Shown: positions 14,904-22,880 of the stretch, one piece after another | Position numbering within the stretch: the stretch's first letter is position 1 | How the letters are laid out: each line of letters begins with the position of its first letter | NCBI RefSeq assembly: GCF_007097385.1 | Contig: NZ_VJZS01000030.1 | Coordinates: 1-42,323 of the forward strand | DNA: 42,323 bases | Source of the DNA: Flavobacterium sp. ZT3R18 | GTDB lineage: Bacteria > Bacteroidota > Bacteroidia > Flavobacteriales > Flavobacteriaceae | Reading direction: 5' to 3' | Made by a program: the position numbers and the translations under genes | Notes under the pieces: model-generated | The model's input: the letters and a program-made list of their open reading frames with translations, nothing else | Database searches by the model: none | What the model was told of the DNA's origin: nothing

Positions 14904-15353
14904 TACGTTCTATAAAATTAACTCCATCTGGTAGTGATAAAGCTGATTTTAATCGGTTGTTTTTGGAGGCGTGAAATTATAACTTTAATAGATAAGAACA
15001 AAATAGGAGTGGTATTATTTTAACAATTTGTCAGTTTTTAAATAATGATGGCATTTGGTTTTTAAACCATTCAATTAGTTTTTTTTTAAGTAAATATTTT
15101 TCTTGGAAAAAACATTTTTTACTATGTATAGATTTAATAGATAGGAATTATGGTCTAGAGTTGTGAAAGCAAGAGATTTTACGACTATTTTTTGAAGTAA
15201 ATTTATAGAAAAGAGTATTTCTTTTCTATTCAAATGCTTAGAGTGGTGTCTTTATTTTTATCTAGTTTCTTTTTGACGGTTTTGAATTGTTAATGCATTA
15301 TAAGATGTTGTAATTCAATATTCTGTTGATTTCTTTATCTAGAATATTGTTCG

Positions 15354-15361
15354 TAAATTTG
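15354..15361 (+). promoter_or_regulatory. -7 element upstream of mtaB
   Basis: TAAATTTG matches the TAnnTTTG consensus, about 45 bases before the ATG at 15406. The -33 element is weak; the nearest TTG is about 25 bp upstream. Confidence 0.5.
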
Positions 15362-15405
15362 CACTCTCAATTTTTTGACAACGATTTCATTAATTGAGTT
15401 ATCTT

Positions 15406-16734
15406 ATGGAAAATAGAAAAAAAGTTGCCTTTTATACCCTTGGATGTAAGCTGAATTTTTCGGAAACATCAACAATTGCGCGTAATTTGCAGGATGAAGG
15501 TTTTGACCGGGTCGATTTTGAAGAAGTGGCGGATATGTATGTGATCAATACTTGTTCGGTTACAGAGAATGCCGATAAACAATTCAAGCAAGTCGTGCGC
15601 AAAGCGATGAAGTTGAATGATAAAGCATTTGTTGCCGCGGTAGGTTGCTACGCACAATTAAAACCAGAGGAATTGGCCAATGTCGATGGTGTGGATTTGG
15701 TTCTTGGGGCTACCGAGAAATTTAAACTAGCCGATTATATCAATGATTTGTCTAAAAATGATTTTGGAGAAGTGCATTCCTGTGAGATTGCCGAAGCCGA
15801 TTTCTATGTAGGCAGTTATTCCATTGGTGATAGAACCCGTGCGTTCTTGAAAGTGCAAGATGGTTGCGACTATAAATGTACGTATTGCACAATCCCGTTG
15901 GCACGTGGAATTTCCCGTAGTGATGAATTGGAAAATGTATTGAAAAATGCGTATGAAATTTCAAAGCAAAACATCAAAGAAATTGTCTTAACAGGTGTGA
16001 ACATTGGAGATTACGGAAAAGGGGAATTCGGGAATAAAAAACACGAACATACTTTTCTGGAATTAGTTCAAGCTTTGGATGAAGTAGAAGGAATCGAAAG
16101 ATTGCGAATTTCGTCTATTGAACCTAATTTATTGAAGAATGAAACGATAGAATTTGTGTCAAAAAGTAGAACTTTTGTACCTCATTTTCACATTCCGTTA
16201 CAATCTGGAAGCAATGATATTCTAAAATTGATGAAGCGTCGTTATTTGCGCGAAGTCTATACGGAACGAGTGAACAAAATTAGAGAAGTAATGCCGCACG
16301 CCTGTATTGGTGTGGATGTGATTGTGGGATTTCCAGGAGAAACCGACGAGCATTTCTTAGAAACCTATCATTTCTTGAATGAAATGGATATTTCGTATTT
16401 ACATGTTTTTACGTATTCGGAACGTGATAACACCGAAGCTGTAGCCATGGAAGGTGTTGTTCCTGCCAATGTGAGGGCGAAAAGAAGCAAAATGTTGCGA
16501 GGTTTATCGGTAAAAAAACGTCGTGCTTTTTATGAAAGTCAATTAGGAACCAATAGAACAGTTTTGTTCGAAAGCGAAAATAAAGAAGGTTACATCCACG
16601 GTTTTACAGAAAACTATGTAAAAGTAAAAACACCTTGGAATCCAGAATTAGTCAACACTTTACACGAAATCAATTTGACAAAAATTGACGAGGATGGCAG
16701 TGTTCGAATGGAGTTCTTGAATATTGAGGTTTAA
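15406..16734 (+). CDS. mtaB: tRNA t6A37 methylthiotransferase MtaB
   Basis: MtaB is a radical-SAM enzyme that adds a methylthio group to N6-threonylcarbamoyl-adenosine 37 of tRNA. I chose ATG 15406 (MENRKKVAFYTLGCKLN, 442 residues) over an upstream TTG. The UPF0004 domain has three Cys for the auxiliary cluster (TLGCKLN, NTCSVTENAD, VGCYAQ). The radical-SAM motif is CDYKCTYCTIPLARG at about 150, with LTGVNIGDYG and PLQSGSNDILKLMKRRY following. A C-terminal TRAM-like region (GYIHGFTENYVKVKTP) binds tRNA. Length and motif order are standard. Confidence 0.95.
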   Translation: MENRKKVAFYTLGCKLNFSETSTIARNLQDEGFDRVDFEEVADMYVINTCSVTENADKQFKQVVRKAMKLNDKAFVAAVGCYAQLKPEELANVDGVDLVLGATEKFKLADYINDLSKNDFGEVHSCEIAEADFYVGSYSIGDRTRAFLKVQDGCDYKCTYCTIPLARGISRSDELENVLKNAYEISKQNIKEIVLTGVNIGDYGKGEFGNKKHEHTFLELVQALDEVEGIERLRISSIEPNLLKNETIEFVSKSRTFVPHFHIPLQSGSNDILKLMKRRYLREVYTERVNKIREVMPHACIGVDVIVGFPGETDEHFLETYHFLNEMDISYLHVFTYSERDNTEAVAMEGVVPANVRAKRSKMLRGLSVKKRRAFYESQLGTNRTVLFESENKEGYIHGFTENYVKVKTPWNPELVNTLHEINLTKIDEDGSVRMEFLNIEV

Positions 16735-16829
16735 AAAAGATATTTTTTAAATTAAAGTATAGGTTCTGCTATGGATTAGGCCCTAATTCTTTCTTAATTT
16801 AAGAATTCGCAATAGTAGTATGGAGCTAT

Positions 16830-16890
16830 AAAATCTGCTAAATCTGTGTGAAAAAATTTCAGCACGCGGATTTAGCAGATTTTTGTTTTT
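16830..16890 (+). terminator. Long-stem terminator after mtaB
   Basis: Arms at 16830-16850 and 16863-16883 pair over 21 positions, two of them G-U in RNA, with a 12-nt loop and a T-rich tail. The arms consist of AAATCTG-like words, so it also belongs to the word-built intergenic hairpins seen elsewhere here. The rest of 16735-17010 holds no gene. Confidence 0.85.
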
Positions 16891-17010
16891 AACAAACTGT
16901 TTTTTTAATTGTTTATATGAATAGTTTTGCGTAAAATCGTGTAATACATGTTTTTTTTTACCCTACGTTAATTTGCTGTAGGCTGAATAGTTATTTTTAT
17001 TGAATGATTT

Positions 17011-17601
17011 TTATCTCTCTTTCAAAACCATGTCAATACACATTACTGCAGCCATAATTAATTGTCTGTCAGTGTCGTTTTCTGTTACGGTTTCTTTAAT
17101 TTGAAGCACATAATTATCGGCACTGGTAAAAAACTCTTTGCCTATTCCTGCCCATTTTTTGCTCACTTGCGCCAATTCGGTAGTGTCTTTTGTGAATTTA
17201 AAATCCCATCCTGTCCATTCTCCTTGTAGCAAGCAAACTGGTTTTAGGTTTTTGTCTACTACTTCAAATTTACCGCCTAAAGACCAAAATTTTTGTTTGA
17301 AATAACCAATTAATTGTTCTTTTCCGTTGTAAACTTCAACATCCGAACGAAAAAATGCTACACCACGCTTTACACTCAAAACTTTTTCGCCAGCGGTTGT
17401 GCTTACGACTACGTTAAAAGGTGTCATAGTTTTGTATTTCGTAAATCGGAGGATTTTTGTAAAAATTCCAAGACTGCTTTCTCTGCAATTCAGTATTATT
17501 TGGTTGTTTTCGGGATCATAAATGTCATAATTATTTGCGGCTTTGAACATCCCTACATGCTCCTTAATTAGAAAAAGATTCTTGTTTAGAATTGGATTCA
17601 T
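17011..17601 (-). CDS. Scramblase / Tubby-C-like family protein
   Basis: The 196-residue protein fits the phospholipid-scramblase/LURP-one-like fold (Tubby C-terminal-like beta barrel). The start NPILNKNLFLIKEHVGMFKAANNYDIYD and the strands TPFNVVV, KRGVAFFRSDVEVYNG, GKFEVVDKNLKPV and GEWTGWDFKF are characteristic. It has no signal peptide. The last helix (LIMAAVMCIDMVLKER) corresponds to the buried central helix of the fold and need not span a membrane. Bacterial members have no settled function. It lies 15 bp after the DUF6929-like gene and is almost certainly co-transcribed with it. Confidence 0.8.
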   Translation of the reverse strand: MNPILNKNLFLIKEHVGMFKAANNYDIYDPENNQIILNCRESSLGIFTKILRFTKYKTMTPFNVVVSTTAGEKVLSVKRGVAFFRSDVEVYNGKEQLIGYFKQKFWSLGGKFEVVDKNLKPVCLLQGEWTGWDFKFTKDTTELAQVSKKWAGIGKEFFTSADNYVLQIKETVTENDTDRQLIMAAVMCIDMVLKER

Positions 17602-17616
17602 TTTTTTTGTTTTTAT

Positions 17617-18456
17617 TTAATGTTGAACTGATATTTTTAATTTGTAAATATTAGATTTTAAATCGGAGGTGTCATTATCCTCGCAAAGTAAAAACTCGAT
17701 TGTTTCGTTGTTTTTTGAATACAAAGTAACGCCTTCAAATTTATGGGAATCACTGATTTTCTCGATGAAATCAATTTTCATGGTTTCAATATCGATGCGA
17801 CCGATGCAGCTTCCTAGAATTTCTCCGTCCTTGTAAGTAGAGTTGGTATCTTCGGCTGTAGCCAAAAAATAAATTTTAGAGTCAACCAAAATGGCGTCGG
17901 TAAAACTGCTTCTAACTCCTTTTATTTTGGGTAGTTTGTAATGGTTGGAAAGGATATTGAATTCGTTCGTTAAGTTTTTTCCATGAATGGTAAAAACCAC
18001 ATTTTTTTTCGATTTTCCGTTGCCTCTATTGAAAAGAAACCAACTTTCTCCATTATAAATTGCTCCTTCAATGTTGAAATCGTCTGGTTTTATTTCGCCA
18101 AAACTTTGCATGACAGTATACAAATCGGTTAAATCGGTTTTCTCGAGAATTGTTTTGTTTTTGGAATCAATTCGGATCATTTTATTTCGATTTTCGGTGG
18201 AACCGGAACCAAAAACAAACACGCTATCTCCATAATGAGTAATGGCTTCAAAGTCGGATTTGTCTTTTTTGGGTGTATTTTCCATTGAATTTTCCTGTAA
18301 AGAATGACGTTTTAAGTCTTTTGAATCTATGGAGTATTCATAAAGAAAACCGCTATTGTCGCCTATAACAAGTAAAGTATTGTCTTTATATAGTAAACCT
18401 GATGCAGAACCGATTCCGATGATTTGAAATATAAGCTCTAATGTGAATTTTTCCAT
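17617..18456 (-). CDS. DUF6929-like beta-propeller protein
   Basis: The 279-residue protein is a series of beta-strand repeats (GLLYKDNTLLVIGDNSGFLYEYSI, AITHYGDSVFVFGSGS, GAIYNGESWFLFNRGNG, DAILVDSKIYFLATAEDT), as expected of a propeller. It resembles the DUF6929 family of Bacteroidota. It has no clear signal peptide. Conserved Asp, Glu and Asn residues after strands (GDNSG, KSDFEAITH, DDFNIEGA, HKFEGV) may bind a metal or phosphate, as in phytase-like and PhoX-like propellers; this is inference. It heads a two-gene unit with the scramblase-like gene. Confidence 0.7.
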   Translation of the reverse strand: MEKFTLELIFQIIGIGSASGLLYKDNTLLVIGDNSGFLYEYSIDSKDLKRHSLQENSMENTPKKDKSDFEAITHYGDSVFVFGSGSTENRNKMIRIDSKNKTILEKTDLTDLYTVMQSFGEIKPDDFNIEGAIYNGESWFLFNRGNGKSKKNVVFTIHGKNLTNEFNILSNHYKLPKIKGVRSSFTDAILVDSKIYFLATAEDTNSTYKDGEILGSCIGRIDIETMKIDFIEKISDSHKFEGVTLYSKNNETIEFLLCEDNDTSDLKSNIYKLKISVQH

Positions 18457-18476
18457 GATTTTATTTTGATAAAGGC

Positions 18477-18575
18477 AAGCCTAGCTCTGTCCCGATAGCT
18501 ATCGGGAGTAGTGGAAATCCTTTGCTTGCTTTCTTTAAGCAAGCAAAGATTGTAACGTATAGCAGGAACAGCTTC
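18477..18575. repeat. Compound stem-loop repeat in the divergent spacer
   Basis: It contains the palindrome CCCGATAGCTATCGGG (18491-18506) and a perfect 12-bp hairpin CTTTGCTTGCTT/AAGCAAGCAAAG (18520-18531 and 18537-18548) with a 5-nt loop. Outer arms GCTCTGTCCC and GGAACAGC can also pair. It fits the style of multi-copy intergenic elements in flavobacteria. If the -7 element at 18598-18605 is real, it lies in the leader of the DUF6929-like operon. The remainder of 18457-18798 has no gene. Confidence 0.7.
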
Positions 18576-18597
18576 TTAATTATTTAACTTGAAGGTG

Positions 18598-18605
18598 CAA
18601 ATATA
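18598..18605 (-). promoter_or_regulatory. -7 element for the DUF6929/scramblase operon
   Basis: Read on the minus strand, TATATTTG matches TAnnTTTG exactly. The transcript would start near 18592 and carry a leader of about 135 nt with the stem-loop repeat. No clear -33 TTG is seen. Confidence 0.5.
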
Positions 18606-18798
18606 AAAAATTTCTTATGATGTTTATGGCTGGTGAAATTTTAATTGTATGCCCAAAACAGAAAAAAGAGGCAATGTAAATTTATTGTTTCGGTTTTTGA
18701 ATTTAATCAGTTTTTATTTAAGTTTTGATAATATTAAATTCATTTTCAGTTTATAATATCAAGGTTTCTTTGCGATGAAAATTATAACAATTAACCAA

Positions 18799-20253
18799 AT
18801 GAAAAAAATTATTCTATCGATGCTTGCAGTAGCATCATTAGTATCATGTAACAATGATAAAAATGAAGAAGAAAATCCTATTAACAGTACCGTTTTGGCA
18901 ACAAATCAATCGGTAACTCCTGTTTTATTAAAAAAGCAAGCTGGTTTTGAGAAACTAGAATTATTTTCTCTTATTAGTTCTGACGATGTTTTGGCAGGGA
19001 GTCCAAATTTTGTTTTTGGAGGTTCAGCAGATGGATCAGGCTTGTTAAAAAATACAGATGGAACTTTTACATTCTTAGTAAATCATGAAGATAACTTTTC
19101 GGTATCTAGAATAACATTAGACAAAACATTCAAACCTGTAAAAGGAGAATATTTATTGAATTCTAAAGGTGGAACATGGAGATTATGTGGCGCTACAATG
19201 GCTACACCGGCAGAGCATGGTTTTGGACCAACGTATTTAACTTGTGGGGAATCTGGAGAAGAGTCTCGCACTCATGCTTTGAATCCTTATGGAGATGTAG
19301 GAGAAGCAAGTGTTTCTAAAGAGTTATCAGGTTTTGGGCGTTTAAGTGCCGAAAATGCTTTGCCTTTAAAAAAATCAGCATTCGCAGGTAAAACTGTTGT
19401 AGTTATTGGAGATGACGATTCTGGAACTTATGGAGGTCAGTTGTTTATGTACGTGGCTAATACGGTTGGGGATCTTACAAACGGTTCTTTGTATATGATG
19501 AAAAGAACAGATGGTAACCAAAGAGAAAAAGACATGGTTACCGGGAAGGATTATCCCGTTTCTTTTGTGAAAATAGAAAATCATACTACTTTGACTGGTG
19601 CTCAAATCAATGCTTCGGTAAATACATTATCGGCTATCAAATTTGGTAGAGTTGAAGATTTAGATTATAGAAAAGGTGGTGATGCTGCTGATCGTGAAAT
19701 CTATTTTAATGTTACGGGGCAAGATATCGTTAAAACAAATGCAGATGCGTCTAGAACAAAATATGGTAGAGTTTACAAACTAAATTTGGATGCTGCAAAC
19801 CCATTAGCTGGAACTTTACAAGTGATTCTTGACGGAGACGATCGTTCAGGAATTGCAGGGAAATTTCAAAATCCGGATAATATTTGTGTGACAAAAAACT
19901 ATGTGTATGTTGAAGAAGATGCAAACGGATATGGAGATGAAACTCACGATGGCTATATCTATCAATATAATATTGCTACAAAACAGCTAAAAGTAGTTGT
20001 TGAATTAGACCATCGTCGTACTGCAATAGATGCTGCAAAGTATAATGTAGGAGGAACTTCTAAATTTGGAGATTGGGAGTATGGTGGATTAATTGATGTT
20101 TCAGAACAATTGGGAATTGATGATACATTCTTACTAAGTGTTCAGCCTCATTCTTGGTCAGGTGAAAAATATAAAAACATAGATGGAGGAAACGGTCGTC
20201 CGAAAGAAGATCAAGCGAGTCAAATTGTTTTAATCAAAGGATTAGCGAGATAA
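18799..20253 (+). CDS. PhoX-like (DUF839) lipoprotein
   Basis: I start at ATG 18799 (MKKIILSMLAVASLVSC), which gives a lipoprotein signal with Cys17; an upstream ATG at 18775 adds eight residues. The mature protein of about 468 residues resembles PhoX, the Ca/Fe alkaline-phosphatase propeller. It has GSADGSGLLKNTDGTFTFLVNHE, GPTYLTCGE (the PhoX TCEE region), GRVEDLDY, and FQNPDNICVTKNYVYVEEDANG near the C-terminus. It should be anchored outside the cytoplasm. Phosphatase activity is inferred, because PhoX relatives include members with other ligands. It lies 78 bp before the peroxidase fusion, with a terminator between them. Confidence 0.68.
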   Translation: MKKIILSMLAVASLVSCNNDKNEEENPINSTVLATNQSVTPVLLKKQAGFEKLELFSLISSDDVLAGSPNFVFGGSADGSGLLKNTDGTFTFLVNHEDNFSVSRITLDKTFKPVKGEYLLNSKGGTWRLCGATMATPAEHGFGPTYLTCGESGEESRTHALNPYGDVGEASVSKELSGFGRLSAENALPLKKSAFAGKTVVVIGDDDSGTYGGQLFMYVANTVGDLTNGSLYMMKRTDGNQREKDMVTGKDYPVSFVKIENHTTLTGAQINASVNTLSAIKFGRVEDLDYRKGGDAADREIYFNVTGQDIVKTNADASRTKYGRVYKLNLDAANPLAGTLQVILDGDDRSGIAGKFQNPDNICVTKNYVYVEEDANGYGDETHDGYIYQYNIATKQLKVVVELDHRRTAIDAAKYNVGGTSKFGDWEYGGLIDVSEQLGIDDTFLLSVQPHSWSGEKYKNIDGGNGRPKEDQASQIVLIKGLAR

Positions 20254-20269
20254 ATTTTAATTTTTTTTC

Positions 20270-20315
20270 AGAAATCCACGGTTTCATTTTTTTGAAACCG
20301 TGGTTTCTGTTTTTT
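20270..20315 (+). terminator. Terminator between the PhoX-like and peroxidase genes
   Basis: AGAAATCCACGGTTTCA pairs with TGAAACCGTGGTTTCT (one bulge) around a T-loop and is followed by TTTTTT. The two genes may still be co-regulated through readthrough. Confidence 0.88.
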
Positions 20316-20331
20316 ACATTCAAATCATTTT

Positions 20332-22092
20332 ATGAAAAATATTTTCTTTCTTTTTATTCTTTTTTTACTGTTTTATTGTTCAAATTCTAAATCAAATGCC
20401 GAACAAATCAATGATTTATACAAGATAGATTTAACTATTTTGCAAAAAGACGTTGCTCAATTGCAGCATTTAGTAGTAATTGATGCAACTCAAAAAGAAC
20501 TGCAAACTCAATTTTTGAAAGCGCATCAAAGTTATAAAAGAATTGAGTCTATTAGTGAGTATTACTTCCCGACAGTTTCAAAATCAATAAACGGTCCAGC
20601 TCTAGAGGAGTATGAAGATGATGAGGGGATTACGGTTCCTCCTGCGGGGCTTCAAGTTATTGAAGAATATCTTTTTCCGGGGTATGATAAGAGCACTAAA
20701 AAAGATGTTGTAGAAGAAATGGGTATTCTTAACGCCAATTTGTATCGCTTAGAAATGGTTTCGAAAACGAATGACTTAACTGATTCTTCTGTTTTTGATG
20801 CGATGCGTTTAGAAGTTTTTAGAATTATTACTTTGGGAATAACGGGATTTGATTCTCCCATTGCTCTGAATTCTTTGGCTGAAGCCACAACCTCATTGGA
20901 AACAATAGAAAAACAACTTGTAATTTATGGGGAGGATAATCAAAATGGGACTGCTTTAAAAATTATAAAAGAAGGCAAAAACTATTTGAATAAAAATTCG
21001 AAGTTTAATGAGTTTGACCGAGCTTATTTTATCAAAAAGTATTTGAATCCTTTGAGTAAGGCGATTTATAGAACGCAGTTGGCTCTCAAAATACCATTTT
21101 TTAAAGAAAGCCGAGGATTAAGAGTGACGGCTCAAACTTTATTTGACAAAAAGGCTTTTGATCCCGAAGCTTTTTCGGGATTCCCGGATTATAAAACGAC
21201 AAAAGAGAAAATAGAATTAGGAAAATTATTGTTTAATGATCCCATTTTGTCTGGAAATAATACTCGTTCCTGTGCTTCGTGCCATAATGCTGATAAGGCG
21301 TTTACGGATGGTTTAGAAAAAGCAGTTTCATTGGATGGTATGAAAATGGTAAAAAGGAATACGCCGACACTCTCCAATATTGCTTTTCAACGCAGCTTTT
21401 TTTATGATTCTAGAGTAAATTATCTCGAAGATCAGGCGGTTGCCGTAATTACAAATGAGAACGAAATGCACGGGTCTTTGGAGAAATCAGTTTCGGATTT
21501 AAAAAAGAGTAAAAAATATGCTGCCGATTTTGAGAAAGCATTTCCAAACAAAGAAATTTCTGCTTTTGCTATCAAAAATGCGCTAGCCTCTTACATTCGA
21601 TCTTTGAGTAATTATGATGCTAGATTTGATGGGTATATTAGAGGAGAAGATAAATTTAATTTGGATGAAATTGCCGGTTTTAACCTTTTTGCTGGTAAAG
21701 CCAAATGTGCGACTTGTCATTTTATTCCGCTAACAAACGGAACGGTTCCTCCTAATTTTGATAGATCAGAAAGTGAAGTTCTCGGGGTTCCCGGAAAAAA
21801 CAAAAAGATAGATGCTGATTCAGGGAAATTTGATTTGACAAATGCCGAAGTAAATCGCTATTCCTTTAAAACTCCAACAATTAGAAACATTGCATTAACG
21901 GGACCTTATATGCACAATGGTATTTTTAAAACTTTAGAAGAAGTGATTAATTTCTATGATCTTGGTGGCGGACAAGGTTTAGGTTTTAATTTGTCCAATC
22001 AAACTTTGCCAACCGATAAGTTGAATTTAACACCATTAGAAAAGAAACAACTAATAGCTTTTATGAAGACCTTGACCGATAAAAAATATTGA
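20332..22092 (+). CDS. Imelysin-like domain fused to a di-haem (MauG/CcpA-type) peroxidase
   Basis: The 586-residue protein has a signal with a lipobox-like end (LLFYCSNS). Residues about 25-250 are helical and resemble imelysin (M75) proteins: HQSYKRIESISEYYFP, then GLQVIEEYLFPG, where imelysins have GxHxxE, so the His is replaced by Gln. The C-terminal 310 residues are a di-haem cytochrome c peroxidase with ELGKLLFNDPILSGNNTRSCASCH (haem 1) and GKAKCATCH (haem 2). They also hold KRNTPTLSNIAFQ, KTPTIRNIALTGPYMHNGIFKTLEEV, and LTPLEKKQLIAFMKTL at the end. It is periplasmic or lipid-anchored and redox-active. The pairing with a PhoX-like lipoprotein suggests iron or phosphate handling; that is inference. 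Confidence 0.88.
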   Translation: MKNIFFLFILFLLFYCSNSKSNAEQINDLYKIDLTILQKDVAQLQHLVVIDATQKELQTQFLKAHQSYKRIESISEYYFPTVSKSINGPALEEYEDDEGITVPPAGLQVIEEYLFPGYDKSTKKDVVEEMGILNANLYRLEMVSKTNDLTDSSVFDAMRLEVFRIITLGITGFDSPIALNSLAEATTSLETIEKQLVIYGEDNQNGTALKIIKEGKNYLNKNSKFNEFDRAYFIKKYLNPLSKAIYRTQLALKIPFFKESRGLRVTAQTLFDKKAFDPEAFSGFPDYKTTKEKIELGKLLFNDPILSGNNTRSCASCHNADKAFTDGLEKAVSLDGMKMVKRNTPTLSNIAFQRSFFYDSRVNYLEDQAVAVITNENEMHGSLEKSVSDLKKSKKYAADFEKAFPNKEISAFAIKNALASYIRSLSNYDARFDGYIRGEDKFNLDEIAGFNLFAGKAKCATCHFIPLTNGTVPPNFDRSESEVLGVPGKNKKIDADSGKFDLTNAEVNRYSFKTPTIRNIALTGPYMHNGIFKTLEEVINFYDLGGGQGLGFNLSNQTLPTDKLNLTPLEKKQLIAFMKTLTDKKY

Positions 22093-22098
22093 TAAAGC

Positions 22099-22130
22099 AA
22101 AAAATGTCCTGAATTTCAGGACATTTTTTT
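22099..22130. terminator. Bidirectional terminator between convergent genes
   Basis: AAATGTCCTGAA and TTCAGGACATTT form a tight hairpin flanked by an A-run and a T-run, between the peroxidase and the barrel gene. Confidence 0.9.
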
Positions 22131-22143
22131 GGATAATTATGTT

Positions 22144-22653
22144 TTATAATTTGAAACCATATGCAACTCGCAATGCAATTTGATCTGTATCGTATTCAGT
22201 GTATGCTTCATAGCGTAAACTTACATCGATGGCTTTATTAACGTATCCAATACCAGGTGACCAGATATAAGTGTTTTCGTCATAACCGTTTGTTACAGCA
22301 AAACCACCACCAACTTCGCCCATAATATAAAATTGATCTTCCCATACGAAAGCTTTAAAACCAGCTTTTACGGGAATAAAACCTAAATCGTTTACATTTG
22401 GATCGATGAATAAATTGGTGAAACCGGTTGTAAGTGTCACAGATGTCTTTTTAGAGAAATCATATTGAAGGCGAACATCGCCACCCAGCGACCAATCATA
22501 AGTGTCATTGTTTGTTGGAAGTCCTCCGTTGAGACCAATTCCTACTCGGAATCCTTGTTCATAGTTTTTTGTTTCTTGAGCTTGAGAATTGTTTGCAAAT
22601 AATAGTGCAATTGCGAATACGAATAACACTTTAATTTTTTCTGTAATTTTCAT
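22144..22653 (-). CDS. Small outer-membrane beta-barrel protein
   Basis: The 169-residue protein has a signal peptide (VLFVFAIALLFANNSQAQ) and then alternating amphipathic strands (FRVGIGLNGGLP, WSLGGDVRLQYDF, TSVTLTTGFTNLF, FIPVKAGFKAFVWEDQFYIMGEVGGGFAV, IDVSLRYEAY). It ends with QIALRVAYGFKL, the terminal aromatic-rich strand expected for BAM recognition. About eight strands are predicted, as in the OmpW/OmpX-like barrels. Ligand or role is unknown. It has its own promoter-like element upstream. Confidence 0.85.
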   Translation of the reverse strand: MKITEKIKVLFVFAIALLFANNSQAQETKNYEQGFRVGIGLNGGLPTNNDTYDWSLGGDVRLQYDFSKKTSVTLTTGFTNLFIDPNVNDLGFIPVKAGFKAFVWEDQFYIMGEVGGGFAVTNGYDENTYIWSPGIGYVNKAIDVSLRYEAYTEYDTDQIALRVAYGFKL

Positions 22654-22717
22654 AATTGAGATTTTAGTTACTATTTATTTTTTGATTGTTCTGTTTATTT
22701 GTTTCAAAACAACAGGA

Positions 22718-22725
22718 CAAATGTA
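22718..22725 (-). promoter_or_regulatory. -7 element for the outer-membrane barrel gene
   Basis: On the minus strand TACATTTG matches TAnnTTTG, about 65 bases before the ATG at 22653. The -33 element is not obvious. Confidence 0.5.
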
Positions 22726-22830
22726 GGGTTCGGGTTTACTGGAATTGTTACAGAATTATGACACACTATTGTAGAATTACTTCATTTACGTAAAAAATAC
22801 GAAAGAAAGGGATGTTATATTTTTAATACT

Positions 22831-22863
22831 ATTGATGCAATTGAAAGCTTCTATTTATCTTTG
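22831..22863 (+). promoter_or_regulatory. Promoter of the MATE gene
   Basis: ATTG at 22831-22834 and TATCTTTG at 22856-22863 fit the -33 and -7 elements with a 21-bp spacer. The predicted start lies about 12 nt before the GTG, which leaves a very short leader. Confidence 0.6.
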
Positions 22864-22880
22864 TCAAAAAAAAACAAAAA

